Below are positions 32,773 to 42,997 of a stretch of 64,000 nucleotides of DNA, in pieces. This DNA comes from Roseomonas gilardii subsp. gilardii (GTDB taxonomy: Bacteria > Pseudomonadota > Alphaproteobacteria > Acetobacterales > Acetobacteraceae), in contig NZ_CP095554.1 of NCBI RefSeq assembly GCF_023078375.1, positions 1,426,001 through 1,490,000 of the forward strand, read 5' to 3'. A model generated the notes under the pieces. The model saw nothing but the letters and a program-made list of their open reading frames with translations, was not told the origin of the DNA and did not search any database. The position numbers and the translations under genes were made by a program. Every line of letters starts with the position of its first letter. The first letter of the stretch is position 1.

Positions 32773-33801
32773 CCAGAGCCGCACGGCTTCCCGCAGGAAA
32801 GCGGTGTCGGCGGCGTTGCCGGCGGGATTGCCCGCGCGGTGGCCATGGATGCTGGGGATGGGGAGGAGCTTCGCGTCGCGCAGGAGGGGCAGCTCCGCCT
32901 CGTTGTCGGCGGTGCGGAAATACAGGTCCGTCGCCCCTGGCATCAGCAGCACGCGCGCCCGGATCGCCGCCAGGGCGCGCGGCAGGTCGCCTTCGTGGAG
33001 CGGGTTGTCGCTGATGTCGCCGGCATCCCAGCAGCGGAGCTGGGCGTACAGGTCAGCGGCCGGCTTCGCGTCGTAGCGGGTTTCCCAGCCCCGCAGATAG
33101 GCGGCGAGATCGGGGGCCCCGGGCGAGAGGTACAGTCCGGCGCGGTAGAAATCCTGGCTCATGGCCCAGCCGGCATAGATCCGTCCGAAGGCGCGCTTGG
33201 CCAGGGCTGGCTCGGCGGCGAAGCGGCCCTCGCCCCGGTGTTCGGGCGCCGCTTCCAGCACGGCCATGAGCCCGCGCAGGAAGACCTGGTTGTGCGGGGC
33301 GGTGCGGGCACTGCCGCAGTTGATCACCACGCGCTCCACGGCATCGGGGAAGCAGGCGGCCCAGTGATAGGCCTGCTGCGCGCCCATCGACCAGCCATAG
33401 GCCGCGTGCAGCCTTTCGATGCCGAAGACGTCGCGCAGCAATTGCCGCTGTGCCTGCACATTGTCCCAGGCGGTGACCAGCGGCGGATAGTCCGGCGTGT
33501 TCGAGGGCGAGGAGGAGACGCCGTTGCCGAACATGTCGATCTGCACGATGAACCAGCGCGTCGGATCGAGCACACGGTCCGGCCCGATCAGCCATTCCAG
33601 CTCCGGATGCCGCGCGCCGTAGCTGGTGGGATAGAGCACGACATTGTCGCGGCCGGGCGAGAGCGTGCCGTGTGCCTTCCAGCCCAGCATCGCATCGCGG
33701 ATTTCCCCGCCATGCAGCGCGCGGCGCGTGCCGAGGCGGATGCGGCCACTGGCCGTGGGCCAACCGGAAGATGGGGGCGGTGGAGGCTGCTCCGCGCGCA
33801 T
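32764..33801 (-). CDS. Alpha/beta-hydrolase, homoserine O-acetyltransferase (MetX)-like
   Basis: 345 residues. The layout follows the MetX-type hydrolases: NVVLYPTSYGARHPELEWLIG (oxyanion region), FIVQIDMFGNGVSSSPSNT, the nucleophile elbow YGWSMGAQQAYHWAA, then an Asp in LLMPGATDLYF and His in IPSIHGHRAGNP. Homologues transfer acetyl to homoserine or hydrolyse esters. Several such proteins in alphaproteobacteria lie outside methionine operons, and no met gene is near, so I leave the substrate open. It is divergent from the amidohydrolase operon across 370 bp. Confidence 0.85.
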   Translation of the reverse strand: MRAEQPPPPPSSGWPTASGRIRLGTRRALHGGEIRDAMLGWKAHGTLSPGRDNVVLYPTSYGARHPELEWLIGPDRVLDPTRWFIVQIDMFGNGVSSSPSNTPDYPPLVTAWDNVQAQRQLLRDVFGIERLHAAYGWSMGAQQAYHWAACFPDAVERVVINCGSARTAPHNQVFLRGLMAVLEAAPEHRGEGRFAAEPALAKRAFGRIYAGWAMSQDFYRAGLYLSPGAPDLAAYLRGWETRYDAKPAADLYAQLRCWDAGDISDNPLHEGDLPRALAAIRARVLLMPGATDLYFRTADNEAELPLLRDAKLLPIPSIHGHRAGNPAGNAADTAFLREAVRLWLG

Positions 33802-33976
33802 GCTGTCCGTTGTCCTCCGCCGCCGTTCCGCCTGTAACGTGAAAGGCGAGGATGGGAATGGTCAAGCGTGGAGCCGTGTCGCCGCCTCTGCCGCTTGCGC
33901 AAACAGCCATGCCCAAGGATGCGGCAGGGCGGCGTGGTGCGCTGCGCTGCGGCATGAAGAGCGGTCATTCGGTGTG

Positions 33977-34000
33977 TTGACGCGCTCGGTATACCGGATG
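33977..34000 (+). promoter_or_regulatory. Candidate promoter with palindromic operator before the amidohydrolase operon
   Basis: A TTGACG hexamer (33977-33982) is followed at once by the palindrome CGGTATACCG (33987-33996), which would lie in the promoter spacer. I cannot point to a clear -10 box. Palindromes of this GGTATACC kind are typical of GntR-type repressors. It lies 172 bp before the amidohydrolase start. Confidence 0.4.
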
Positions 34001-34053
34001 ACAGTCTGCGCGCTTCCGTACGGGGGAGCCGGTGTGGCGCAGGCCGCGGCGGC

Positions 34054-34076
34054 GGGTTTCGGCCATACCGAAACCC
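34054..34076. promoter_or_regulatory. Inverted repeat before the amidohydrolase operon
   Basis: Perfect 9-bp arms GGGTTTCGG / CCGAAACCC with loop CCATA, 96 bp upstream of the start. It is not followed by a U-tract and lies upstream of the operon, so operator is more likely than terminator. Confidence 0.45.
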
Positions 34077-34171
34077 TGTGAACCCGTGTGTGCCAGGGGT
34101 GATGCATGCCCCGGTCCGTGGGCCATGGGATGGCGGCGGGAAGCGGCAGGATGTTTGCTGGGGGCGGAAGC

Positions 34172-35815
34172 ATGGGCGGCGATCTTCTTCTGACGGGCGG
34201 ACGGATCTTCCGCGGGCTGAAGGGCGGCTTCGCCGAGGCGCTGCTGCTGCGCGACGGCAAGGTGGCGGCGGTCGGCGCGCGCGCGGAGGTCGAGGGCGCT
34301 GCCGCGCCGGGCACGCGGCGCATCGACCTCGCGGGGCGGGCGGCGATTCCCGCCTTCAACGAGGCGCATATGCACCTGCTGCCCTATGGCCTCGGCCTGG
34401 CGCAGGCGAATCTGCGGCCCGATGATGGCGTGAAGACGCTGGATGAGCTGCTGTCCCGCCTCCGCACTGCCGCCGCGCGCACGCCGAAGGGCGAGTGGGT
34501 GGTAGGGCGCGGCTATGACCACCTAGTGCTCGATATCGGGCGGCATCCGACGGCGGAGGAGCTGCAGGCCGCCGCGCCGGAGCATCCCATCTATATCGTG
34601 CGCACCTGCGGCCATATGGGCGTGGCCTCCACCGCTGCGCTGAAGCGTGCGGGCATCGGGCACAACACGCCCGACCCGCAGGGTGGCGCCATCGAGCGGA
34701 AGGACGGTGCGCTGACGGGGCTGTTGCAGGAGCGCGCGCAGGGGCTGCTGAAGCAGGCGATTCCGGAGCCTTCGGAAGACATGATGGTGGAGGCGATCGA
34801 GCGCGCGGGGCGTGATCTCGCCGCGCGCGGCTTCGCCTCGGCCAGCGACATGAATGTCGGCATGACCGCCGGCATGGCGGAGGTGGCCGCCTACAGGCGC
34901 GCGCTGGCCGAAGGGCGGCTGATGCAGCGCATGTGGCAGGTGCTGGCGGGCAATCCCGAGGGCATCGCGGCGGAGGCCTGGGAGGCCGGGCTGCGGCCGG
35001 ACCATACGCATGACATGCTGGCCTGGGGTGCGGTGAAGACCTTCGCCGACGGTTCGGCGGGTGGGCTGACGGCGGCCTTTTTCGAACCCTATCTCGCCTC
35101 CGCCGGCGGCGGCACCGGCATCCTCTGCTTCCCCGAGGAGGAGCAGCACGCGCTGCTGGCGAAGTATCACCGCCAGGGCTGGCAGCTCGACATCCATGCC
35201 ATCGGCGACGCGGCGATCGAGCAGATCCTGTCCGGCATGGAGGCCGCCGACACGCCGGACATGCCGGTGCTGGGCCGGCGCCACCGCATCGAGCATTGCG
35301 GCTTCCTGAACGCGGACCAGCGGCGGCGCATGAAGGCGCGGGGCATCATCCCGGTGCCGCAGCCGACCTTCATCTACGAGTTCGGCGAGGTCTATCTGAA
35401 GGTGCTGGGCATGGAGCGTTCCGCCGCCTCCTATCCCATGCGCACCTGGCTGGAGGAGGGGCACAACCCGCCCGGTTCCTCCGACAGCCCGGTCTGCACC
35501 GTCGATCCCTTCGTCGGCCTCTATGCCATGCTGACGCGCAAGACGGTCAAGGGCACGGTGATCGGCGCCGGCCAGCGCCTGGGCATCGAGGAGGCGGTCC
35601 ACTGCTACACCTGGTGCGGCGCGCATTCGCAGTTCGCCGAGGACCGGCGCGGCACGCTGGAGGTGGGGATGCAGGCGGATGTCGCGGTGCTGTCCGCCGA
35701 CATCTTCGCGCTGGAGCCCGAGGCGGTGCGCGACACGAAGGCCGACCTGACGCTGCGCGGCGGCGAGGTGATCTTCGACCGGCACGGCGCGCTGATGTCC
35801 GAGGCGGCCCAGTGA
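34172..35815 (+). CDS. YtcJ-like metal-dependent amidohydrolase
   Basis: 547 residues starting MGGDLLLTGGRIFRG. Amidohydrolase-superfamily TIM barrel: the first metal motif is degenerate (FNEAHMHLLPYG, giving HxH), with ADGSAGG, DIHAIGDAAIEQIL, RRHRIEHCGF and the late aspartate in PPGSSDSPVCTVDP. YtcJ-type proteins hydrolyse amides or imines of small molecules. A GGGGGCGGAAG stretch precedes the ATG. As the first gene of the ABC-transporter operon, it probably processes the imported compound. Confidence 0.9.
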   Translation: MGGDLLLTGGRIFRGLKGGFAEALLLRDGKVAAVGARAEVEGAAAPGTRRIDLAGRAAIPAFNEAHMHLLPYGLGLAQANLRPDDGVKTLDELLSRLRTAAARTPKGEWVVGRGYDHLVLDIGRHPTAEELQAAAPEHPIYIVRTCGHMGVASTAALKRAGIGHNTPDPQGGAIERKDGALTGLLQERAQGLLKQAIPEPSEDMMVEAIERAGRDLAARGFASASDMNVGMTAGMAEVAAYRRALAEGRLMQRMWQVLAGNPEGIAAEAWEAGLRPDHTHDMLAWGAVKTFADGSAGGLTAAFFEPYLASAGGGTGILCFPEEEQHALLAKYHRQGWQLDIHAIGDAAIEQILSGMEAADTPDMPVLGRRHRIEHCGFLNADQRRRMKARGIIPVPQPTFIYEFGEVYLKVLGMERSAASYPMRTWLEEGHNPPGSSDSPVCTVDPFVGLYAMLTRKTVKGTVIGAGQRLGIEEAVHCYTWCGAHSQFAEDRRGTLEVGMQADVAVLSADIFALEPEAVRDTKADLTLRGGEVIFDRHGALMSEAAQ

Positions 35816-35866
35816 GGGGCAACGCAGTGAGGGGCAACGCAGTGAGGGGCAACGCAGTGAGGGGCA
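35810..35866. repeat. 15-bp tandem repeats starting at the amidohydrolase stop codon
   Basis: Unit CAGTGAGGGGCAACG at 35810, 35825 and 35840, with a partial fourth at 35855. Each unit carries the gene's own TGA stop, followed by a GAGGGG purine run. The array expands the spacer before the permease gene (start 35889), and each unit contains a ribosome-site-like sequence. Confidence 0.9.
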
Positions 35867-35888
35867 GGCCGGGCGACGGGACCGGCTG

Positions 35889-36830
35889 ATGCTCCGCCAC
35901 GCGCTGCAACGCCTGCTGCTGGCCATTCCCGTCCTGATCGGCGTGCTGCTGGTCGGCTTCCTGCTGATGCAGGTGGTGCCGACCGACCCGGCCACGGTGC
36001 GGGCCGGCCCGACCGCGACGCCGGAGGTGATCGCGGCGATCCGGCAGGATCTGGGCCTGGACCGGCCGCTCTGGTGGCAGTTCGGCGCCTATGTCGGGCG
36101 GCTGCTGCACGGGGATCTGGGCGTTTCCATCATCAACAACGTGCCGGTGACGCTGGAGCTGGGGGAGACGATCGGCCCGACGCTGGAGCTGATGTTCGCC
36201 TGCCTGATCTGGTCCATTCCGCTGGGCATCGCCATGGGCACGGCGGCGGCCTATTGGCGCGGCACGCTGTTCGACCGGGCGGTGATGGCCGTCGCCGTCG
36301 CCTGCGCCACGCTGCCGGTCTTCTTCATCGGGCTGATGCTGATCTGGGTGATCGGTTTCCAGTGGCAGCTCCTGCCCTTCACCGGGCGGGGCGGGCCGCT
36401 CTGGACGGCCGACGGGCTGCTGGCCATCGCCATGCCGGCCATCACCCTGGGCATGGCCTTTGTCGGGCCGGTGGCGCGGATGACGCGCACGGCGGTGCTG
36501 GACGTGCTGGGGGCGGAGCATGTGCGCACCGCGCGGGCCAAGGGGCTCGGCGAGTTCGCCGTGGTGATGCGTCACGGCTTGCGCAACGCGCTGATCCCGG
36601 TGGTGACGCTGATCGGGCTGCAGATCGGCTTTTTGCTCGGCGGCGCGGTGGTGACGGAGACGGTCTTCTCCTGGCCTGGCGTCGGGCGGCTGGCGGTGGG
36701 GGCCATCCTGTCCTCCGATTTTCCCATGGCGCAGGGGACGATCCTGGTGCTCTCCCTCGGCTTCATCCTGGTCAACCTCGCGGTGGACGTGCTCTACGTC
36801 GCGCTCGACCCGCGGATGCGTTCGGCATGA
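35889..36830 (+). CDS. ABC transporter permease, DppB/OppB type
   Basis: 313 residues, six membrane helices. The N-terminal helix (LLLAIPVLIGVLLVGFLLMQVVP) with the signature DPATVRAG, the GLDRPLWWQFGAYV segment, and the cytoplasmic EAA loop HVRTARAKGLGEFAVVMRHGLRNALIPVV fit family 5-type peptide/nickel permeases. It pairs with the OppC-like permease, whose ATG overlaps its stop (ATGA). It imports oligopeptides or a similar small amide. Confidence 0.93.
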   Translation: MLRHALQRLLLAIPVLIGVLLVGFLLMQVVPTDPATVRAGPTATPEVIAAIRQDLGLDRPLWWQFGAYVGRLLHGDLGVSIINNVPVTLELGETIGPTLELMFACLIWSIPLGIAMGTAAAYWRGTLFDRAVMAVAVACATLPVFFIGLMLIWVIGFQWQLLPFTGRGGPLWTADGLLAIAMPAITLGMAFVGPVARMTRTAVLDVLGAEHVRTARAKGLGEFAVVMRHGLRNALIPVVTLIGLQIGFLLGGAVVTETVFSWPGVGRLAVGAILSSDFPMAQGTILVLSLGFILVNLAVDVLYVALDPRMRSA

Positions 36831-37737
36831 GCGCGGTATTGCCCGAGGCGGCCGTCAAGGTCGCCGAGCCGGAGATCGCCGCCACCGACGCGCATGTGGC
36901 GCGCGGCCCGGGCCTGTTCCGGCGCCTGCTGCGCGACCCGGTGGGCGCGGCCGCGCTGGTGCTGGTGGTGGTGCTGGTCGCCGCCGCCGTGCTGGCGCCC
37001 TGGCTCTCGCCGACCGACCCTTATGACAACGACCTGTCGCTCGCCATGCAGCCGCCGGGGCTGCGCCCGGCCTCTGGCTGGGGGCGGATGCGCAGGGGCG
37101 CAACATGGTCACGCGCCTGCTCTTCGGGCTGCGGACCAGCCTGCTGATGGGGCTGGCCTCGGTGCTCCTGGGCGGGATGGCCGGCATGCTGGTGGGTTTC
37201 GCCGCCGCCTTCTGGCGCCGCATCGACGGGCTGCTGATGCGGCTGATGGATGTGCTGCTGTCCTTCCCCGCCATCCTGTTCGGCCTCGCTTTGGCGGCGA
37301 TCTTCGGGCCGGGCATCTGGGCGGTGGTGCTGGCGCTCTCGGTCGCGACCGTACCGCTGATGGCGCGCATCACGCGCGGCGCGGCGCTGGGGGTGATGCA
37401 GCAGGACTATATCGAGGCGGCGCGGGCCACGGGCATGTCCGATGCGCGGCTGATCCTGCGGCACCTCGCGCCCAACTGCCTGTCGCCGATCTTCGTCTTC
37501 ACCACGCTGCGCTTCGGGCAGGTGATCCTGCTCGGCGCCGCGCTCTCCTTCCTCGGCCTGGGGGCGCAGCCGCCGCTGGCGGAGCTGGGGGCCATGGCGA
37601 GCGAGGGGCGGAACTTCCTGTTCTTCGCGCCGCATATCGCGGTGATCCCCTGCATCCTGATCTTCCTGGTCGGGCTGGGCTTCAACATCCTGGGCGACGC
37701 GCTGCGCGACGCGCTCGATCCGAAGCTGCGCCGCTGA
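36827..37737 (+). pseudogene. ABC transporter permease, DppC/OppC type, split by one missing base
   Basis: The first 80 residues (MSAVLPEAAVKVAEPEIAAT, helix LVLVVVLVAAAVLAPWL, SPTDPYDNDLSLAMQPPG) and the rest (ADAQGRNMVTRLLFGLRTSL, then IEAARATGMSDARLILRHLAPN as the EAA loop, to GDALRDALDPKLRR) lie in different frames. One base added near 37065-37074 joins them into a normal 303-residue permease (LWLGADAQGRN across the joint). The 37105 ATG is only an internal methionine. The gene overlaps the DppB-like gene by four bases. Probably functional, with a sequence error. Confidence 0.88.
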
Positions 37738-37772
37738 CCGCCAACGCCAACCTGTTTCCGGGAGTTCCTCGC

Positions 37773-39377
37773 ATGCGTCAGACCCTCCGCACCGCGCTTC
37801 TCGGAAGCGCCCTGGCCGTTTCGGCCCTGATGCCCGTGGCGGGCGCCTGGGCGCAGGCCGCGCCGCGCGACACGCTGGTGGCGCTGCGCGAGATCGACGC
37901 CGACAACTATGATCCGGCACGCACCACCTCGCAGTCGGCGGGCTGGGCGATCTACATGATGGCCGACACGCTGGTCTCCATGGACTGGGACCAGAAGACG
38001 GTGAAGCCGGGCCTGGCCGAGAGCTGGACGGTGAGCCCGGACGGCAGGCTCTACACCTTCAAGCTGAAGCAGGGCGTCAAGTTCTGCGACGGCAAGCCGA
38101 TGACGGCGAAGGACGTGGTCTATTCCATCAACCGCTGGATCGACCCGGCCACGCGCAGCCCCTCCAGGTGGCGCGCCGGACAGGTGAAGGAGGTCCGCGC
38201 GGTCGATGATTACACCGTCGAGTACGAGCTGAAGGAGCCTTTCTCCGAGCTGTTGCTGCAACTGACCATGTATTTCGCCTCCATCGTGGACCAGGGCGCG
38301 GTGGAGAAGCTCGGGCAGAATTTCGGCGTGCAGGGGTTCAACGGCACCGGCCCCTATTGCTGGGGGAGCTGGACGCCGCGGCAGGATCTCGTGCTGAACC
38401 GGCATGACGGCTACAACTGGGGGCCGCCGATCTACAAGAACCCCAGCCCGCAGATCGGCAAGGTGATCTGGCGCGTGATGCCGGAGGCGAACACCCGCCT
38501 CGCCGCCTTGCAGACCGGGCAGGCGGACGTGACCCAGGACATCCCGCTCTTCGCCATCGAGGGGCTGAAGAAGGTCCCGACCGTGAAGCTGACGCAGCAG
38601 CCGGTCTATTTCTGGGATGTCTTCGTCGGCTTCAAGGTAGACAAGCCCGTGGTCAGCGACCCCGCGATCCGCGAGGCGGTGAACATGGCGGTGAACCGGG
38701 CGCCGATCGCCAAGGCCGTCTATTTCGACGCGGCCTCGCCGGCGGATGCGCTGCTGAACCCGAAGGTGCAGGACTTCAACCCGGCGACCCTGAAGGAGCA
38801 GCCGAAATTCGATATCGAGGGGGCGAAGAAGCTCCTCGACGAGGCCGGCTGGAAGGTCGGGTCGGACGGCATCCGCGAGAAGAACGGGCAGCGCGCGAGC
38901 TTCCTGCTCTATGGCATCCAGAGCACCCTGAACAGCGGCGGCATGCAGGCGATGCAGTCCGACCTGCGGCGTGTCGGCATCGACATGAAGATCCAGCTCT
39001 GGGATGCGACCGTGGCCTGGGGCAAGCTGGCGACGCAGGAATTCGACGCCTTCACCATGTCCTATCCGTACCTCTCGGCCACGGATGCGCTCTCCCTCTA
39101 CTTCCCCAGTGCCAACCGGCCGACGCCGAACCGCATGAACTGGGCGAACGAGGAGACCGACAGGAACCTGATGGGCGCCCGCACCGCCACCGACCCGGCG
39201 GAGCGCGCCAGGATGATCGGCGAGGTGCAGGAGCAGCTCACTGGGGCCAATGTCTGGGTGCCGCTGGTGCGCCAGCAGCTCTGGCTCCTCGCCTCCCAGC
39301 GCGTCGAGGGGGCGCGGCCGCACGGCATCTATGGCGCGGCCCTGTACAAGGGCCTCGACATCAGGCTGACGCGCTGA
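37773..39377 (+). CDS. ABC transporter substrate-binding protein, family 5 (DppA/OppA)
   Basis: 534 residues. A signal peptide (ALLGSALAVSALMPVAGAWAQ) is followed by the family-5 solute-binding fold: LVALREIDADNYDPA, KPGLAESWTVSPDGRLYTF, LKQGVKFCDGKPMTAKDVVYS, GTGPYCWGSWTP, and the later NMAVNRAPIAKAVYF. It has no lipobox cysteine, so it is free in the periplasm. It follows the DppC-like gene after 35 bp. Ligand unknown; the flanking amidohydrolases suggest a substituted amide or cyclic compound rather than plain peptides. Confidence 0.93.
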   Translation: MRQTLRTALLGSALAVSALMPVAGAWAQAAPRDTLVALREIDADNYDPARTTSQSAGWAIYMMADTLVSMDWDQKTVKPGLAESWTVSPDGRLYTFKLKQGVKFCDGKPMTAKDVVYSINRWIDPATRSPSRWRAGQVKEVRAVDDYTVEYELKEPFSELLLQLTMYFASIVDQGAVEKLGQNFGVQGFNGTGPYCWGSWTPRQDLVLNRHDGYNWGPPIYKNPSPQIGKVIWRVMPEANTRLAALQTGQADVTQDIPLFAIEGLKKVPTVKLTQQPVYFWDVFVGFKVDKPVVSDPAIREAVNMAVNRAPIAKAVYFDAASPADALLNPKVQDFNPATLKEQPKFDIEGAKKLLDEAGWKVGSDGIREKNGQRASFLLYGIQSTLNSGGMQAMQSDLRRVGIDMKIQLWDATVAWGKLATQEFDAFTMSYPYLSATDALSLYFPSANRPTPNRMNWANEETDRNLMGARTATDPAERARMIGEVQEQLTGANVWVPLVRQQLWLLASQRVEGARPHGIYGAALYKGLDIRLTR

Positions 39378-39390
39378 GGAGCATCCGGGC

Positions 39391-40824
39391 ATGACCGTCA
39401 CGCTGATCCGCGACGCCGATGTCGTCCTGGCCTGGGACGAGGCCGCGAAGACCCATAGCTACCTGACCGGCGGCGATGTCGCCTTCGAGGGTGGCGCGCT
39501 GCGCTTCGTCGGCCGGGGCTATGATGGGCCGGCGGAGGAGGTGATCGACGGCAAGGGGCTGATGGTCATGCCCGGCCTCGTCAACATCCACACCCACCCG
39601 TCCAGCGAGCCGATGAACAAGGGGCTGCTGGACGAGATCGGCTCGCCCGGACTCTACAACTCCTCGCTCTACGAGTTCATGCCGATCTTCCGCGCGGGCG
39701 AGGATGCGGTGCCCGACTGCGCCCGCGTGGCGCTGAGCGAGCTGCTGCTGTCCGGCGTCACCACGGTGGCCGACCTGTCCGTGCCCTATGACGGCTGGCT
39801 CGACCTGCTGGCGGAAAGCGGGCTGCGCGCCGTCGTCGCGCCGATGTTCCGTTCCGCCCGCTGGTACACGAAGAATGGCCATGTGGTGGAGTACGAGTGG
39901 AACGAGGCGGCCGGCGAGAAGGCGATGGCGGAGGCGCTGCGCCTGGTGGACCGGGCCGCGCAGCATGAATGCGGCCGCCTGTCGGGCATGGTGATCCCGG
40001 CGCAGATCGACACCGTCTCGCCGGGGCTGATGCGGGAAAGCCAGCAGGAGGCGCGGGCCCGCAACCTGCCCTGGCAGATCCATGCCGCGCAGTCGGTGGT
40101 GGAGTTCCACGAGATCACCCGGCGCCACGGGCTGACGCCGATCGGCTGGCTCGACAGCATGGGGTTGCTGAACGAGCGTGCCATCATCGGCCATGGCATC
40201 TTCCTCGACGACCATCCCTCGACGCGCTGGCACACGGACACCGACCTGAAGCGGCTGGCCGGGACGGGCACCAGCGTGGCGCATTGCCCGACGGTCTTCG
40301 CGCGGCGCGGCATCACCATGAAGAATTTCGGCCGCTACCGCCGCGCCGGGGTGAATATGGGCCTGGGCACGGACACCTATCCGCACAACATGCTCGACGA
40401 GATCCGGCTGGCCGCCTATCTCGCCCGCACCCAGGCGAGTGATCCGCGCGCCGTCACCACGCAGGAGCTGTTCGAGGCCGCGACCATCGGCGGGGCGAAG
40501 GCGCTGGGGCGGGAGGATATCGGCCGCCTCGCCCCCGGCTGCCGGGCCGATTTCGTGCTGGTGGACGTCACCCATCCGCTGATGCAGCCGCGCCGCGACC
40601 CCCTGCGCTCCCTGGTCTATGCCGCCGGCGAGCGCGCGCTGCGCGCCGTCTATGTGGACGGCACCTGCGCCGTGCGCGACGGGCGGGTGCTGACCATGGA
40701 TTTCGCCGGGGCGGCCGAACGGCTGAACGAGGCGCAGAAGCGCGTGGTGGCCGAGGCCCCGTCGCGTGACTGGGCGCACCGGCCGGTGGAGCAGATCTCC
40801 CCGCCGACCTTCCGCTGGTCCTGA
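39391..40824 (+). CDS. Amidohydrolase, chlorohydrolase/guanine-deaminase-like
   Basis: 477 residues. Metal-binding amidohydrolase fold with [16 protein letters not shown] (HxH), [47 protein letters not shown] and [16 protein letters not shown] (metal aspartate), in the order of the ATZ/TRZ and cytosine/guanine deaminase group. It starts 13 bp after the binding protein gene, inside the operon. It probably deaminates or dechlorinates a ring compound brought in by the transporter; the exact substrate is unknown. Confidence 0.9.
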   Translation: MTVTLIRDADVVLAWDEAAKTHSYLTGGDVAFEGGALRFVGRGYDGPAEEVIDGKGLMVMPGLVNIHTHPSSEPMNKGLLDEIGSPGLYNSSLYEFMPIFRAGEDAVPDCARVALSELLLSGVTTVADLSVPYDGWLDLLAESGLRAVVAPMFRSARWYTKNGHVVEYEWNEAAGEKAMAEALRLVDRAAQHECGRLSGMVIPAQIDTVSPGLMRESQQEARARNLPWQIHAAQSVVEFHEITRRHGLTPIGWLDSMGLLNERAIIGHGIFLDDHPSTRWHTDTDLKRLAGTGTSVAHCPTVFARRGITMKNFGRYRRAGVNMGLGTDTYPHNMLDEIRLAAYLARTQASDPRAVTTQELFEAATIGGAKALGREDIGRLAPGCRADFVLVDVTHPLMQPRRDPLRSLVYAAGERALRAVYVDGTCAVRDGRVLTMDFAGAAERLNEAQKRVVAEAPSRDWAHRPVEQISPPTFRWS

Positions 40825-40835
40825 GGAGTCTCCAC

Positions 40836-41834
40836 ATGGCCGAGGACCTTCTGCGCATCGAGGGGCTGCGCACCAGCTTCCGCACCGGCCAGGGCGTGGT
40901 CTCCCCCGTGGATGGGGTGGACCTCGCCGTGCCGCGCGGACGGACGCTCGGCATCGTGGGGGAAAGCGGCTGCGGCAAGTCGATGCTGTCGCTGTCGATC
41001 ATGGGTCTCGTGCCGCCGCCGGGGCGGATCGCCGCCGGCAAGGTGCTGCTGGAGGGCAGGGACCTCGCCGCCCTGTCCCAGGCGGAGATGCGCAAGGTGC
41101 GGGGCGGGGAGATCGCCATGATCTTCCAGGACCCGATGACCTCGCTGAACCCGGTGCACAGCGTCGGCAGGCAGATCACCGAGGCGATGCGCGTGCATGA
41201 CCGCACCGCCTCGGAGCGGGCGATGCGCGATGCCGCCATCGCGGCGCTGCGCCAGGTGCGCATCCCGGCGCCGGAGCGGCGCTTCGACCAGTATCCGCAC
41301 GAACTGTCGGGCGGCATGCGGCAGCGGGTGATGATCGCCATGGCGCTGGCCTGCCGGCCCCGGCTGCTGATCGCCGACGAGCCGACCACGGCGCTGGATG
41401 TGACGGTGCAGGCGCAGATCCTCGACCTGCTGCGCAATCTGCAGGCGGAGACGGGGATGTCGATCATCCTGATCACCCATGACCTCGGCGTGGTGGCGGA
41501 GATGGCCGACGAGGTGGCGGTGATGTATGCCGGCCGCGTGGTGGAGCGCTGTTCCGCCACGAGCCTGTTCAACGATCCGCAGCATCCCTACAGCATCGGG
41601 CTGCTCGGCAGCGTGCCGCGGCTGGACGAGGAGCGCGAAAGGCTGCTCGCCATCGACGGCTCCGTGCCGCCGCCCTTCGCCTTGCCGAAGGGCTGCCGCT
41701 TCAACCCGCGCTGCCCCTTCGTGCTGGAGATCTGCCGTTCCGCCGATCCGCCGCTGCGCGACGTGGCGCACCGGCACCATGCCGCCTGCCTGCGCGCGCC
41801 GCTCGATGCGCTCGCCACGGGGATGGCGGCATGA
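40836..41834 (+). CDS. ABC transporter ATP-binding protein, DppD/OppD type
   Basis: 332 residues. Walker [13 protein letters not shown]-loop [11 protein letters not shown], signature [15 protein letters not shown] and Walker [13 protein letters not shown] are intact. The C-terminal oligopeptide-transporter extension includes [16 protein letters not shown], whose three cysteines fit the iron-sulfur or zinc site known in this family. Strong GAGGAG site. It overlaps the next ATPase gene by four bases. Confidence 0.95.
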   Translation: MAEDLLRIEGLRTSFRTGQGVVSPVDGVDLAVPRGRTLGIVGESGCGKSMLSLSIMGLVPPPGRIAAGKVLLEGRDLAALSQAEMRKVRGGEIAMIFQDPMTSLNPVHSVGRQITEAMRVHDRTASERAMRDAAIAALRQVRIPAPERRFDQYPHELSGGMRQRVMIAMALACRPRLLIADEPTTALDVTVQAQILDLLRNLQAETGMSIILITHDLGVVAEMADEVAVMYAGRVVERCSATSLFNDPQHPYSIGLLGSVPRLDEERERLLAIDGSVPPPFALPKGCRFNPRCPFVLEICRSADPPLRDVAHRHHAACLRAPLDALATGMAA

Positions 41835-42922
41835 GCGCGCCGCTGCTGGAGGTCGATGGCCTCGCCAAGCACTATCCCATCCGCAAGGGCATCGTGCTCG
41901 CCCGCCAGATCGGCGCCGTGCGGGCCGTGGATGGGGTCGGCTTCTCCCTGAACCGGGGCGAGACCCTGGCGCTGGTGGGGGAATCGGGCTGCGGCAAGTC
42001 CACCACCGCGCGGCTGGTGATGCGGCTGATCGAGCCGAGCGCCGGCACGATCCGCTTCGACGGGCAGGATGTGACGACGGCCTCCGGCGGCGCGCTGCGG
42101 GCGCTGCGCCGGCGCATGCAGATCGTCTTCCAGGACCCCTTCGCCAGCCTGAACCCGCGCCTGACCGTGGGCGATGCCATTGCCGAGCCGATGGCGGTGC
42201 ACGACATGGGCAATGGCGCGGCGCGGCAGGCGCGGGTGCAGGAGCTGCTCTCGCTGGTCGGGCTGCGGCCCTTCCATGCCGGGCGCTATCCGCACGAATT
42301 CTCCGGCGGACAGCGGCAGCGCATCGGCATCGCCCGGGCCCTGTCCGTGCGGCCCGACCTGCTGGTCTGCGACGAGCCCGTCTCGGCGCTCGACGTCTCG
42401 ATCCAGGCGCAGGTGGTGAACCTGCTGAAGGATCTCCAGGCGCGGTTCGGGCTGAGCTACCTGTTCATCGCGCATGACCTGGCGGTGGTGAAGCACATGG
42501 CCGACCGGGTGGCGGTGATGTATCTGGGCCGGATCGTCGAGGTGGCCGAGAAGCGCGCCCTCTTCGCCGCGCCGCGCCACCCCTATACGCGGGCGCTGCT
42601 TTCCGCCATCCCGCGCCCCGATCCGGCGCTGCGCGGCTCGGTCACGCCGCTGGGCGGCGACCTGCCGAGCCCGGCCAACCCGCCGCCCGGCTGCCGCTTC
42701 CACACGCGCTGCCCGCATGCGGAGGCGATCTGCCGGGAGAAGGACCCGGAGCTGCGCGCGCCGTCCGGGCCGCTGGGGGGCGATCCGAACCACCTCGCCG
42801 CCTGCCATCTCGCGGACCGGCTGCCGCCGGTGCGGAACGTGGCGGAGCGGGGGCTGGCGCCGAATGCGATGCGGCGGCTGGCGCTCTATACCGCCGCGCG
42901 GGAGGCGAGGGGCGCCGCCTGA
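41831..42922 (+). CDS. ABC transporter ATP-binding protein, DppF/OppF type
   Basis: 363 residues. Walker [15 protein letters not shown]-loop [17 protein letters not shown], signature [15 protein letters not shown] and Walker [17 protein letters not shown]. The C-terminal [20 protein letters not shown] again gives the three-cysteine motif. The tail after residue 315 is longer than usual. It is the last gene of the importer operon; the 75-bp gap to the GST gene shows no terminator that I can point to. Confidence 0.95.
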   Translation: MSAPLLEVDGLAKHYPIRKGIVLARQIGAVRAVDGVGFSLNRGETLALVGESGCGKSTTARLVMRLIEPSAGTIRFDGQDVTTASGGALRALRRRMQIVFQDPFASLNPRLTVGDAIAEPMAVHDMGNGAARQARVQELLSLVGLRPFHAGRYPHEFSGGQRQRIGIARALSVRPDLLVCDEPVSALDVSIQAQVVNLLKDLQARFGLSYLFIAHDLAVVKHMADRVAVMYLGRIVEVAEKRALFAAPRHPYTRALLSAIPRPDPALRGSVTPLGGDLPSPANPPPGCRFHTRCPHAEAICREKDPELRAPSGPLGGDPNHLAACHLADRLPPVRNVAERGLAPNAMRRLALYTAAREARGAA

Positions 42923-42997
42923 TGGCGGCCCCGTCCAGGCTTGCCGTGGCGCGGGAGGTGCGCACATAGGGCGGCGCGACCGATGCGGAGCCGTCCG

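Noticed and set aside
37105-37737. Separate short permease starting at the ATG 37105
   Set aside because: It lacks the first membrane helix and begins inside a conserved segment; it is the second part of the frameshifted OppC-like gene.
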